64,000 bases of DNA from Eutrigla gurnardus (GCA_963514095.1 OY741268.1:4734001-4798000), one strand, 5' to 3'. Positions 20,655 through 32,745 are shown, counted from the first letter of the stretch. Made by a program: numbers and translations. The notes: generated by a model not told the origin, from the sequence alone.

Positions 20655-22620
20655 GCGAGCAATCACCTGCCAGTCTTTGCAACCATACAGAGTTGCACAA
20701 GGATAAAAAAAAGAAGACAGCACAACATTCAAAATAACCAGACACAAAACATAAAATTCTATTAATTCCCTCAAAGAAGACCTACAAAAACAAGACTGGA
20801 ACAAGGTATATGTTAAAGGTGCAAATGAAGCCTATGAAACATTTATGGAAATTATAGATGAATTGTAAGAAAAAAATTGTCCTCTAGTAAAGAATATAGT
20901 GAAACCAAAATATGCTGAGAAACCATGGATAACTAAAGGAATATTAAAAGCATGTAAGAAGAAAATTTTGTTCTTTTTTAAAGAAAAGAACAATAGAAGC
21001 TTAACAAAAATATAAGACATAAAAAATAATCTAACAGAAATCATGAGATACAGCACAATGGGTCACTATAGCACTGGAGGACAACAAAAACAATACTAAA
21101 AATACATGGAACATATTAAATGCCATAATTAAAAAACAAAAAGGGAAGGCGGAATATCCAAACCATTTCATGTCTCCAAATAAAAAAACAATCACTGATA
21201 TGGCTTCAGGGGAATTTAATAAATTCTTTGTTGGTGTTGGGCCTGGTTTGGCTGGGGAAATTCCAAAGACCAATAGTAGTGATGGTGTGGAAAGTAAAGA
21301 CATATACGTTGAGGAAACAACAAAACTTAGGTGCAAAAAGTCCACAGACTGTCATGATATTGATATGGTTACTGTTAAAAATGTTGTTGAATGTATAGCA
21401 AGACCTCTAACTCACATCTGCAATCATCTGCAATTTCCTAACAATATGAAAACAGCTAAAGTCATACCAATACATAAAACTGGAGACAAACAGTCTGCTT
21501 CCCCAGTTCTCCAAAATACTGGAATTCTTTTTTTTACACAAGACTGAATTAATTCATCACCAAACATAATATACTGTACGATCAACAATATGGTTTCAGA
21601 GCAAAGAGAACCACTTCATTTGCAATCATTAGTTGCCAGTAAGTTACTAAGGCAATATAAAATGAAGAATATGCAGTGGTGATATTTCTGGACTTAAAAA
21701 AAGCATTCGACACTGTTGATCATGAGCTGTTTTTTTTTTTTTTAACTACAAAGATGTGGTATTAGAGGCATCACACTGGCATGGTTATCCAGCTACCTAC
21801 AGAACAGGAAACAATATGTTGAAATTCAAAAACATAAATCACAGCTGCTACAGGTTACATGTGGGGTGCCCCAGGGCTCAGTGTTAGGGCCATTATTATT
21901 CATACTGTACATCAATAATATGTGTGAAGTCTCGAAAATTGTCAAAACTGTTCTTTTTGCTGATGATACAAATTTACTCTGTTGTGGAGACAACTTGGAA
22001 CAGCTTTTGAAAGCTATGGAAAATGAATTAAACAGGATGAAGATATGGTTTGATGAAAATAAGCTCACATTGAATTTAAGTAAAACTACATTTATAATTT
22101 TGGGGAATAGACCATCCAACTCAGAAAAGAAACTCATGATAAATAGCATAGAAATAGAATGAGTATCTGAAATAAACATTTCTGGGAGTATTAATAGACA
22201 ACAAATTAAGTTGGAAACCTCACATAAATTATATTAAATCCAAAATATCTAAGTCGATAGCAATATTGAACAAAACCAAAGACCTACTGAATAAAACCTC
22301 CCTGTATAAGTTGTAGCCTACTGCTCCTTCATACTTCCTTACATGACCAACTGTGTAGAGATATGGGGGAACATACAAAACAAATACACATCCAATCTTC
22401 ATCCTGCAAATCCTGCACGAATTATACATAAAACCACTTACAGAGAACCAACAAATCCATTATTTATTGAATTAATTTCTTGATCTGATTGACTATAAAA
22501 CTATACAAATAATGTTCAAAGCAAGTAATCACCAATTGCCTCATGGCATCCAGGAGTTGTTCCGACTTACAGAAAGTAAATACAAGTTAAGAGGAACCTG
22601 TATATTAAAAAAAAATTGTT
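20655..22620 (+). pseudogene. LINE ORF2 remainder: endonuclease end, RT, C-terminus; many lesions
   Basis: Starts with SNHLPVFATIQ (near 20659), then a linker containing KYAEKPWITKGILKACKKK (near 20910-20970). RT follows in pieces: a finger-palm block near 21370-21500, DLKKAFDTVDHEL near 21694, CGVPQGSVLGPLLFILYIN (near 21860) and the catalytic FADDTNLL (21956 on). Frames change repeatedly and a run of T at 21731-21743 adds a shift, so no intact protein is possible. Confidence 0.75.
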
Positions 22621-23261
22621 GCTTTTTGTTTTGCTTTATCTTCTCTATCTCTTGTTTTTCTCTTTGTTATTGTTTTGCTGTGATTTGTTTTAACCCACGA
22701 GCTAAATATCAGATACTGACTGATTCAAACTGAATTTTCAATCTGTTAATTAATAATTATAAATAATTACAAAAGATAAGAGGGGGTAGGACCAGAAACG
22801 TTTTTTAACCTCTTCCTATCCCTTTTTGAAAAGGAACTATATTATTTGAGTCATGTATTTATTACTTAGGATTCTGAGGATCCCATTTGCTTGTTTTTCT
22901 TTTTTTTTGCTTTCCTTTTTACTGCTCATATTCTATCTATATTCTATTCTATATTTAGTTTGTATTATTATTATTATTTTTTAACATGTTCAATAAAGAA
23001 TTAAAAAAAACATGGTGAGACCTAAATCAATGTGTTTCTATGTCAGATATGATTGAATTAGCTGTTCTCAGGCATTGTTGTAGTCAAGGAACTCCAACAT
23101 GGCTGCCACAGAATGCGGTATATTATAGCAGAGATGGTAATTTTTGTCAAGCGATTACAACAAAGAAGAATGAACTGTCTCCTTTAAAGTAAATAACTGT
23201 ATTTTGCCTCTAAAAGTAGACATAGACTAATGTTACTCATGGCAATAGGAAAAACGAATAA
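22621..23261 (+). other. LINE 3' untranslated region and flank
   Basis: Ends near 22990-23015 with GTTCAATAAAGAATTAAAAAAAA, after which the sequence changes character up to the piggyBac end at 23262. No gene is seen. Confidence 0.5.
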
Positions 23262-23850
23262 CCCTCTATGGTACCTTGTTGCCCTCAGGCAACACACCCA
23301 TTTTTGGCCTGTCACATCTCCACAATGCATCCCTTTGAACGATGAAATACTTTAAAAGAGCCGGAAGACCATAAGGAACCAATAACAATGCTTTAATTTG
23401 TCACATGACCTTCAGGAAGCCATCTTGAAACCCTTTTTCCCACACTTTTTCAAAGTCAACAGCTTTGCCATTTTCCTCCTGAAAAAGTGGCTGAAATCAT
23501 AATTTCCTGGTCCTTTTCGGCCGTGAAAAAAATATATGCACAATCATAGGTGAGTAAACTTTAATTTTTTATAGTTTAATGCAATTTAATTGCTCATTAA
23601 ATAGTGGAAACTTGTTAAAATGCAATTGTTGCCTTGAGGCAACAACGTACCATTAAGGAAAATTGCAATGAGGCAACAGTGAACCATTATGGAATCACCA
23701 TGGCAGCATGAAATGTTGGTAGTGTGTGATTAGGTATATATAATATTCAAAAGCATACCATTCATCATAATATTTATATTTTATTATGTATTATTATTTT
23801 TATTTTTTTTATATTTTCCTCGATTTACAGAATGAATTCAGCGTCGTTCT

Positions 23851-25927
23851 ATGCCCCTTTGGGGGAGGGTAGAAATCGCTCTTCCAATTGAGCATAGTGA
23901 GGATGAATGTGATGATAGTACTGAAGATGAGCTGCAAGAATACTTGCCAGGAGAATTTGTGACTGATGATGAGGATGAGAGAAAGAATCAGGAGGATGAG
24001 GAGGATGAGAGCGAGAATCAGGAGGATGAGGAGGATGAGAGCGAGAATCAGGATGAGGATGAGGAGGATGAGAGCGAGAATCAGGATGAGGGCAGTGAGA
24101 GTACAGAGACAGGTATTTCTAGTAGGCCTACAGTATAAGATAGGGTGTACTGTAAAATTTAATCATTATTAATAATTCTTTATATTTTTCTTGAATGCTT
24201 AGCAAGTTTGCTTGTTTTTCAGTTCCTCTTCCAGAAGTAATAAAGAAAGCCAAGGATCTGGGATGGAGAAAATGCAGGTAGATCCTTCCAATCCAGCAAT
24301 GGAAAGGCAGCCTCCCGAAAGCCACAAAAGTGAAGACTCCAATTGAATACTTTTGGGATGATCTATTAACCCACGACTGTATTGAAAACATGGTGGAGCA
24401 AACAAATCTCTACGCTGTTCAATGTGATCCACACAAGCCATTAAATGTTACCTGCCAGGAAATGGAGCAGTTCATTGGCATCTGTTTCTATATGTCCATT
24501 TATGGGCTGCCAGGAACCCGCATGTATTGGAATTCAACCACTAGGGTTGACTGTGTGGCTGATGTCATGCCGATGCATCGTTGGGAGGCGATAAAACGCA
24601 ACATCCACTTCTCAGATAATTCGCAGCAAATTCCTCTTGGGACACCTGGCCATGACAGGCTTTACAAGGTGCGTCCCCTCCTGTCATCACTCCTGGAAAG
24701 CTTCAAAAGGATTCCAATGAAGGAGCAGCTCTGTGTCGATGAGCAAATTGTGCCATTCAAAGGGAAAAGTGGCCTGAAGCAGTACAACCCGAGAAAACCA
24801 AAGCGCTGGGGTTACAAGATATATGTCTTGACCGACAGCCGTGGGATTGCCTACAACTTTGAGGTCCACACTGGCCCAATCTTACCAATGAATGGCATGC
24901 CAGATATAGGGGCAAGTGGCCACATTGTTTTGCGACTTACAAGCATTGTCCCAGACAACCAGTACCACAAGCTCTTCTTCGATAACTGGTTCACCAGTGT
25001 GGATCTCCAGACGATTCTCGAAAAGAAGAAGATCCAATGTGTCGGCACTGTACGCCCAAATCGGCTAGCAGGGTGCAACTTCTCCACAGACAAAGACATG
25101 AAGAAGAAGGGCCGGGGAACCTTTGAAGAGAAAGCTGCAAGCCATGATGGAGTGCAACTCAGGGCTGTGAAATTGCATGATAATCGTGCTGTCCACCTCC
25201 TGTCTACATTTGCCTCAGCCAACCCAACAACCTCTGTCCAAAGATGGGATAAGAGCAAAAAAGCAGCAGTGCAGGTAATTTTATTTTATTCTAATAATCT
25301 CTCTCTCTCTGTGCTTTCCTTTTCTGTATTTTTCTGTATAGCACCTTGAATTGCCTCCATGTCTGAAATGTGCTATTCAACTAAACTTGCCTTGGTTTGC
25401 CTTGCCAGGTTACCTGCCCAGCCATTGTCCAGATGTACAACAAAAGTATGGGTGGAGTGGATCTTCTGGACTCACTCATTGCTCTCTACAGAACAAAGAT
25501 CAGGTCCAAGAAGTGGAATCACAGGATTGTGTTCCCCATGCTGGATTTCACTCTAGTGAATGCATGGCTGTTGTACAGCAGGGATTGCATTGACTGCGGC
25601 ATCAAGAAGAGAGTTCAGTACAGCTTGCTGAAATTCAAAGCTGAAGTTGCAGATTGCCTTTGCAATGAAAGGAAGGTCACGAGGAAGAGGGGAAGACCAT
25701 CCAACGTCGACCTGGCTGAAAAGAGGCTAAGAGGCCCTACTACACCAGTGCCTGCACCACCTGTGCGTCAGGACAATACTGGCCATTGGCCTATTTGGGT
25801 GGAGAAGAAGGGCCGCTGCATAAACCCTGGCTGTAAAGGTATTGTGAAAGTTCAGTGCATGAAGTGTGTGAGCTACATGTGCTTCACACCAGAAAAAAAC
25901 TGCTTTGTGCAGTACCATAAGCAGTGA
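23851..25927 (+). pseudogene. PiggyBac transposase gene, three exons, one premature TAG
   Basis: Exons 23851-24112, 24223-25274 and 25409-25927 join in phase to 610 codons. Exon 1 encodes an acidic N-terminus with repeated DEEDESENQ units. Exon 2 has TAG at 24279-24281, then KTPIEYFWDDL and the catalytic core: CVDEQIVPF (near 24737) and FDNWFTS (near 24979). Exon 3 carries the third aspartate in MGGVDLLDS (near 25448) and a C-terminal Cys-rich domain (CINPGC, CMKCVSYMC). All splice sites are GT-AG: cag|gtattt, ttttcag|ttcc, cag|gtaatt, ttgccag|gtta. An upstream ATG at 23832 is in another frame and closes at once. With its triad kept and one stop, this copy is fairly young or was recently active. 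Confidence 0.85.
25275..25408 (+). other. Intron resembling a retroposon 3' tail
   Basis: 134-bp intron between piggyBac exons 2 and 3. Its second half, TATAGCACCTTGAATTGCC...GAAATGTGCTATTCAACTAAACTTGCCTTG, is like the 3' end of fish LINEs/SINEs, and ends in repeated TTGCC units from which the acceptor (TTGCCAG) is drawn. The intron may have arisen from, or been invaded by, a retroposon. Confidence 0.5.
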
Positions 25928-26289
25928 GGGGCATTCATTGAAATGGGTTGTTCCACACTGCCTATAGGCAACATTTAGACCAGCAACCATTTAAATGAGT
26001 TATTTTCATGTTGCTTTTATGTTTAAAATGAAATTTATGTAACCTGTTGATGTTTTTATATATTTTACACATGTCAATGAAATAAATTATGTTCAAATTG
26101 AAAATAAAACTCTTTTTCATTTATTACCATTATGGTACAATGTTAAGGCAACAAACCCCAAAAACTTCCAAAAATAAAAAAATATATAAAATTTCTTTAG
26201 ATTATGTTTATTTAGTCTATTTTAAGACATAAAAACACTTCAAACATTTTTTCCCAACTCGCATCATAATGCGTACCATAGAGGGTTAA

Positions 26290-27099
26290 CTATAATCTAT
26301 TTTTCAACACCTATGTTACATTTTTTCCTTCATTAACCAAGACGAGCTACAAACGAAGGCACAGAGGACCCCAATGCAGATTCAGACACTAGCAGATTCA
26401 CTGATGATGTTTTATTTGTGCAAACATTCTTACAGTGTCCAAATGACAATTACAGACAACAAATGACTCCAAGCAGTAATGAACACTGGGCCAGACGACA
26501 TCTCCATCAAACATGTTCTCACTCCAGTGTGTCAAATAATCCAAAAATAAACTTCCACCAAGGAGTACTGACTAAACTGCATTGTCTGATGCCTTTGCAG
26601 TGAGAACAGGTTGTGGCAGCAAGGTAGTGAAACAATGCTAAGATCAAATGAGTGGGATCTTCTGCTGCCTCATCCAATGCTCCCTTGATACACCTATCCT
26701 GTCGGGTCCCCCGTCCCAATGTCCTTCACCCATCCTCTATGAAAAGACAAAAGGCAAATTTCCCTCATCTCACTTGTAGTTGAGTCGATTGAAAGGATTA
26801 TAATTATTATTGATTATTATTTCCTTATGGCTCTGTGAAAGGGACAGCCGGCGCTATAATAACGCTATATTTAGTCTACATTTGCCCATTCACATTGATT
26901 GTCTCTGCTCATAGCTGACTAAACCAACCACCAGCTGAGCATTTTTTCTAAACACACAGTATTCAACTATTTCAAGTGAAACTATATCATTTGTAGCATC
27001 ATGAATTTATTAGCTCATCCCGACATTTTTTTTTGTTTACATATAAAGCAACAAATATTCAAGGTTAGCGACAATTGTTTCTTTTCCCACCAGCTCAGT
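26290..27099. other. Non-coding; no gene seen
   Basis: No transposon motif clearly recognised. The segment at about 26555-26600 (ACCAAGGAGTACTGACTAAACTGCATTG...TTTGCAGTGAGAA) resembles 33947-34000, so it belongs to an interspersed repeat. Confidence 0.45.
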
Positions 27100-27400
27100 T
27101 GAGTCATGGTGGCCTTCAAGGCTATGTTCTTGGCCCCCTTCTATTTTCTACATACATGTACTCTTGGCCAGTTTATTCAACATCATGATGTCCTTTACCA
27201 TTTTATGCTGATGACACTCAGTTATCAACATTTCCTTAAATTTAATGATTATCAGTCATTCTAGCTTCTAGCTTAAGATCATATCAAAATTCAGTAATTT
27301 CTTTCAATTGGTGCCCTATATAAAGTTATACATGCTTTTATGCATTCTTGGCTTGATAATTGTACTGCTCTGCAATTTGTACAACACTGGTAGTGTTTAA
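27100..27400 (+). pseudogene. Decayed LINE RT fragment, L2/CR1-like
   Basis: Across shifting frames one can read a VLGPLLF-like block (near 27126-27150) and FYADDTQLST (near 27201-27232), followed by a remnant of the C-terminal palm/thumb near 27310-27380. Stops are frequent. Confidence 0.5.
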
Positions 27401-27599
27401 CTAGATGGTGAATCAGAAAAAATCGTGACGTCACCCATACCTTTGTGAACTACGGTTTACTACGGCTACTTTGATATTTTGGCTGTTTGACATTTTCTCC
27501 AATTTGGATTTTTGCTAACAGTCAACGGAAGCGACCGTATTTGGACTGTGAAGGAGCAACAGGCGGCACCCTGAGGGGCAACCTTACCGTGGAGGATTA

Positions 27600-27913
27600 G
27601 AATGGACTGCATAATGGATTGGATTTGTATGGTGCTTTTTTCAAGAGACCCAAAGCCCTCTGACAGGGTTCCAGGTTCCATTCATTCACACACACACAGT
27701 CTGGTGGTGGTAAACTACGATAGTTGCCACAGCTGCCCTGGGGCAGACTGACTTCAAACATACAGCAGTCATACACATTCACACGAGGCAAGCTGGGTGA
27801 AGTGTCTTGCCCAAGGACACAACGACCATGACACAGTGACAAGGGCGGGGATCGAACCGCCAACCCTCCGAACATTGGCCAACCCGCTCTACCAACTGAG
27901 CCACAATCGCCCC
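27600..27913 (-). mobile_element. tRNA-derived SINE
   Basis: Read on the minus strand from 27913: the head GGGGCGATTGTGGCTCAGTT has an A box, followed by GGTTCGATCCC (B box, near 27848-27858), giving a tRNA-like promoter. The tail at 27600-27660 (minus strand AAAGCACCATACAAATCCAA) is typical of fish SINEs that share a LINE tail. It is a different family from the SINEs at 10154 and 59311. Confidence 0.75.
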
Positions 27914-28913
27914 ACCCCCCTTATGAGGTGTTGATCCTGCTTCAACACTGTGAGACTGCTGACAAAGCTTAAGGCTTAGCATTGTGCTTTCTTATTGTTA
28001 GTAGACTGAGTGGTTCATGTTTTTATTCTGCTGCAGTCCCTCAGTCAACAGAATCAGCTGAATGTCTTGAGTATAAAATGTAAGTGTAACCTCAAATCAC
28101 ATATTCTTTTACCCTGTGTCACTGTGCTCCTCTTCCTTTGTCATCAACCCAACATGCCAGCCTCCCCCTTACTGTCTCTAACCTTCCCCCTTCCCTCCCT
28201 CTTTCTGCTAGAACAACAAAAACCCAGTCGATGGCAGTGACAGGTGATGCTTTGGATGAAAGTCCCTGACTCCGGCGGCTGTCACAAGAACCAAAGGCAG
28301 AAAGATTTTATTTAGAGGGGAATGGAGGGAGGTGAGGAAGGAGCGGAGGTGGAGATGTGAACTGAAGTCAGGGAGTGTCGCCCTGGGGCTGGGAGCCTCT
28401 AATTGACTGGAGCGGGTTGACAGAGGCTCTTTGTGACTGTCACTTCCAGCACACACACATGCTCAGGCTTAACCCTTAACCAAACCTCATCGAGAGTCTA
28501 ATTTTAGTTCAGAAGTTCTTTTGACAGTCAAATAGACAGAATTCACTCCATTTGTTTGGAATGGGCAATCAGTGTATGTTGTTGCAGTGAGGAAAAAAGT
28601 TCAACATTGATGTTTGACACAGAATGTTTCACTGCTGATCAATGGCAGATGCTCGAATGTGATGACTTTCATGTGAGGAAGAGGCCTTGTTGGCAGCACA
28701 ACAAGCTGTCAACACAGCTCTGACATAATTATCACCTTTTATAAATTGATAGTACAAACATGTTGGCAGTTTATTATCAACAGGTCCAGCAGACAGAATC
28801 AATTATCATCTGGTGTGTTTGGATCCACCTGATAAATAAAATATTAGTGCTAGCGGCTAACCTGCAGCACGCCATCCATACCACCGCACATGCATGACTG
28901 TTTACCTGCCACA
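27914..28913. other. Non-coding; no gene seen
   Basis: No supported exon or transposon motif. Confidence 0.45.
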
Positions 28914-28934
28914 CCCCCCCCCCCCCCCCCCCCC
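28914..28934. repeat. Poly-C tract, 21 bases
   Basis: Uninterrupted C run just upstream of the L2-type LINE. Reading frames across it are poly-Pro artefacts. Confidence 0.95.
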
Positions 28935-31900
28935 ACTCACTCCGCTCACTCTTCTTCTCCGCCCAAAGCTTCACTGGCAGCTCACAGCTCACTCATGACC
29001 ACTAGCACCCCCCCTGGTCACATCAGTCATTACACCCACAACCTGTACATTTTCACATTCAGACCATCATCACATGCAGGCACCCCCGCCCACTGAGCAC
29101 AAGACATCCTGATCTGGTCAACCTGCGTCCACTTCCCCGGTCCTCACAGCCCCTCACAATGCAACATCACCTCAAAGTAGCCTTATTTAACACCCGCTCC
29201 CTCAACAACAAAAGCCTCATCCTCAGTGAATACATAACAGACAATAACCTGGATTTTCTCTGTCTCACTGAAACCTGGCAAAAACCCCTGGACTATTTTT
29301 CATTAAACCAAGCCACCCCCACAGGATACACCTACATGGACAAACCCCGCACAGAGGGCCGGGGAGGTGGCATTGCTGCCATCTACAGAAACAACATCAA
29401 GACAACCACCATCTCCATTCCTCCTGCCCCCTCATTTGAACACCTCACCTACAAACTCTCTGGTCCCTGTCCTCTGGTCACAGCCATCATATATCGCCCC
29501 CCCAAACCACATCCCTCCTTCCTTTCTGATCTTGCTGACCTTCTAACCCAGCTATCTGCCATCTCGCCATCTGTTCTCCTTTTAATCTACATATTGACAA
29601 CACAGACAATAAACCGGCCACAGAATTCCTGGAACTGCTAAATTGTCTCAACTTCACCCAACATATCAACTTCCCAACACACAGCCGTGGTCACATTCTG
29701 GACTTGGTCTGCTCCACCAATCTCAACATCCAACAGTTAACCAGCCACAACCTGCATATCTCTGACCACCTGGCTATCACCATGGACATAGACATCCCCA
29801 TCCCCACCACAAAACAAAACCGGACCATAACCTTCAGAAATCTTAAATCCATCTCTCCCTCTGCTCTCTCAACCTCACTCATCCATTGTCTGTCTGCTTC
29901 ACCCCGCCCACCATCTGATGACCCCACTGACCTGGTTAACTACTACAACTGCACACTCTCCTCCTGCTTGGATCAGCTTGCCCCCGCCAAAACAAAAACA
30001 GTTTCTTTCACTCACTCTGCCCCCTGGTTCACCCCCACACTCCGCCAAATGAAGACCCGGAAAAGACAACTTGAAAGACTCTGCAAGAAAACCGGATTAA
30101 CAGTTCACCTTCTCGCCTACACCGACCACCTACAACAGTACAAAGAAGCACTCAACGCTGCCCGGACCAACCACTACTCCCACCTCATCCACTCTGGCTC
30201 CAACAACCCCAAGGCTCTGTTCTCCACCATCAACTCCCTTCTCAAACCTCACGACAACACCTCCTCATCATTCACTACTGAAAAGTGCCAATCATTCCTA
30301 TCATTCTTCCAAACAAAAATCAGCACCATTTACAGTAACCTCAACACCTCCAGGATCCCTCCCATCTCCCCGCCTGCCTCCCTCCCTGCCTCCCTCCCTG
30401 CCTCCCCACCCACCACTATCCAGTACCTGACCCACTTCTCTCCAGTATCACCAGCACAACTCACAACCATCATGACCGGAATAAAAACCTCCACCTGCAA
30501 CCTGGACCCCATACCCTCCAAACTCATCAAGGACTGCCTCCCTGTCATCTCCCCACTCATCATTGACTTCATTAACGCCTCCCTCTGCTCTGGTTCTGTC
30601 CCCCAAACCCTCAAACTGGCTGCCATCACTCCCATCATCAAAAAACCCGGTCTGGACCCTGACAACCCAAATAACTTCCGCCCCATCTCCAATCTCCCCT
30701 TCCTGTCAAAAATCCTGGAACGTGCTGTCGCCTCACAACTCACAACCCACCTCACCTGCAATAACCTGTTTGAATCATTCCAATCTGGTTTCCGCACAAA
30801 ACACAGCACCGAGACAGCCCTCCTGAAAGTCACCAACGACCTCCTCCTCTCCTCAGACTCCGGACACCTCACCATCCTCATCCTCCTCGACCTCACAGCA
30901 GCCTTCGACACCATCAACCACTCCATCCTGCTCTCCCGTCTGGAATCCTCTCTCCACATCACTGGCACAGCACTCTCCTGGTTTCACTCCTACCTCACCA
31001 ACCGACAACAGTTCATCAGCATCAACAACTGCACCTCCACCACCGCTCCCCTGTCACAAGGTGTCCCCCAGGGGTCGGTGCTTGGTCCCCTCCTCTTCAT
31101 CCTCTACATCCTCCCCCAGATCATCCGTCAACATGGACTCCATTTTCACTGTTACGCCGACGATATCCAACTGTACATCTCCACCAAAGCCATCACCAGC
31201 AACACCCACTCCACCCTCAGCAACTGTCTCACAGAAATTAAATCTTGGATGCAAACAAACTATCTTCAACTGAACAGTGACAAATCGGACATAATCATCA
31301 TTGACCCCACATCCCGCACTAAAGCCAGCCACAACTTCTCCCTCACCTTTGATAACTGCACTTTGTCCCCCTCATCCCACACCCGCAACCTAGGAATCAT
31401 CTTCGACAGTAAGCTAAGGTTTGACCTCCACATCAACCACATCACCAGGACCGCCTTCTTCCACCTCAAGAACATTGCCCGTCTCCGCCCCTCACTCACT
31501 TTCTCTGCTGCAGAAACCCTCATCCATGCATTCATCACATCCAGACTGGACTATTGCAACAGCATCCTCTATGGTTCACCATCCAAACTCCTCAATAAAC
31601 TGCAATACATCCAGAACTCAGCCGCACGCCTGCTCACCCACACCCGCTCCAGAGATCACATCACCCCCGTCCTCCATGACCTGCACTGGCTGCCCATCAC
31701 TCACCGCATACAGTTCAAAATCATCCTCCTCACACACAAAGCACTTAATAACCTGGCCCCCCCCTACCTCACAGACCTGCTCCATCACCACACCCCCTCC
31801 CGCGACCTCCGCTCATCCCAAGGAAACATCCTGTCACCACCCACACGGACCAAGCACCGAACCTGGGGGGACAGAGCCTTCTCCATCACTGCCCCCTCCC

Positions 31901-32160
31901 TCTGGAACTCACTCCCCAAACCCATCCGCACCTGCACTCACCTCCCAACATTCAAGACCATGTTAAAAACACACCTTTTTAAATCAGCTTTTAATACATA
32001 ATTTCTGTGTGTGTTCTATATTGTTTTCTATGTTTTATACTGTCTTTGCTGCTTTTAATTGAATGTCTTGTGTTCTTAACTGCATTTATTGTATGTAAAG
32101 TGTCTTTGAGCTTTTGGAAAAGCACTTATAAAAATAAATTTATTATATTATTATTATATA
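28935..32160 (+). mobile_element. Nearly complete L2-type LINE
   Basis: C-rich plus strand. Leader 28935-29158, ORF2 29159-32001, and a 3' untranslated region ending GTCTTTGAGCTTTTGGAAAAGCACTTATAAAAATAAATTTATTATATTATT-type repeats near 32100-32160. The 5' boundary is uncertain because the leader simply grades into C-rich DNA after the poly-C tract. The ending and the RT are typical of L2 elements in fish. Confidence 0.7.
29159..32001 (+). pseudogene. L2 ORF2: endonuclease and reverse transcriptase, one frameshift
   Basis: Endonuclease motifs: FNTRSLNNKS, LTETWQ (catalytic Glu), RGGGIAAIYR and YRPPKP. At about 29575-29590, where GDFN is expected, a few bases are lost and the frame shifts; the rest (ILDLVCSTN, then SDHLAITMD near 29760) reads cleanly in the new frame. 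RT follows without a stop to 32001: NNFRPISNLPFLSKILE, LDLTAAFDTINH, GVPQGSVLGPLLFILYI and the catalytic CYADDIQLYIS (near 31150). The C-terminal domain contains DYCNSILYGSP and LHWLPITHRIQFKI. One small deletion in the endonuclease is the only lesion I see. Confidence 0.85.
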
Positions 32161-32499
32161 TACTCTTTTAGCTCTGTTTTGGTCTTCACCAACTTCTGAA
32201 AGTAATATCTATCTTTTAAGCTGCTTATTGCTTCATTATTTTCACTAGGTCTCTACATGAGTCTGTCTGCTGTTTTTAGTACAGTGGCATATTTTTCACT
32301 GAAAACAGCTGCCTGCTGCTGGAAACCAATGGTGATAATTAACCCAACGGTAATGTTTTGAGCCAATCAGGCACTAAAAGGGACTCTTCACTGGAAACAT
32401 AATTGTTTCACCCATAGATAATATAAATATCTTCATTACAACATATTTACGATAGAGAACTGTGTTTTCTAATCAATGAGTTTCTAACAGATTCATGTT
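32161..32499. other. Non-coding; no gene seen
   Basis: AT-rich flank of the LINE. Confidence 0.4.
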
Positions 32500-32745
32500 G
32501 TAAAACATCGGTGACATTGTAACGTGGTTCATTCTGTGAAATGATGATGATTTACATTGCCACGCATTGTTAGCATTGTAATCATTACTGTTTTAAAATG
32601 TGGTTAATGTTGTGAACCCGTAACGCTTAACATTGTAACTCATGGTTAACATTGTAACTCATGCTTAACATTGTAGCTCATGGTTAACATTGTGAAACAG
32701 TGGGGGTTAATGTTGTAGCACGTTGCTAACATTGTGAAACGACTG
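32500..32745 (+). repeat. Degenerate minisatellite built on TTAACATTGT
   Basis: About ten irregular units of 18-25 bp carrying AACATTGTAACTCATGGTT or close variants. The clearest run is 32626-32695. Confidence 0.75.

Larger units (their letters stand above)
17341..23015 (+). mobile_element. LINE split inside its endonuclease by about 2 kb of foreign sequence
   Basis: ORF1 lies at 17341-18084 and the endonuclease N-terminus at about 18300-18617. The endonuclease C-terminal motif (SNHLPVFA, from the family SDH motif) resumes at about 20659, followed by linker, RT and a 3' untranslated region ending CAATAAAG at about 23000. The intervening 18618-20655 holds a piggyBac transposase and another LINE tail. 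About one hundred codons of the endonuclease appear to be missing at the junction. Reading it as one element is inference, supported by the order and lack of overlap of the two LINE halves. Confidence 0.65.
23262..26285 (+). mobile_element. PiggyBac transposon with terminal repeats at TTAA-type target
   Basis: Terminal inverted repeat CCCTCTATGGTAC at 23262-23274 is matched exactly by GTACCATAGAGGG at 26273-26285. The flanks are ATAA (23258-23261) and TTAA (26286-26289): the expected TTAA duplication with one substitution. Subterminal palindromes occur at 23278-23293 (GTTGCCCTCAGGCAAC) and 23626-23645 (arms TTGTTGCC and GGCAACAA). The interior carries one transposase gene with introns. Total length is 3024 bp. 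Confidence 0.9.

Noticed and set aside
27840..27913. A functional tRNA gene on the minus strand
   Set aside because: It is the tRNA-like head of a SINE: a long tail follows and the cloverleaf is not clean.
30330..30968. Long frame on the minus strand
   Set aside because: Antisense shadow of the L2 ORF2, caused by its C-rich codon use.
31421..31966. Ser/Pro/Thr-rich plus-strand frame of 181 codons
   Set aside because: Alternative frame inside L2 ORF2; no domain and no start context.
32500..32745. CRISPR-like repeat-spacer array
   Set aside because: Units vary in length and sequence and the host is a vertebrate; this is a degenerate minisatellite.
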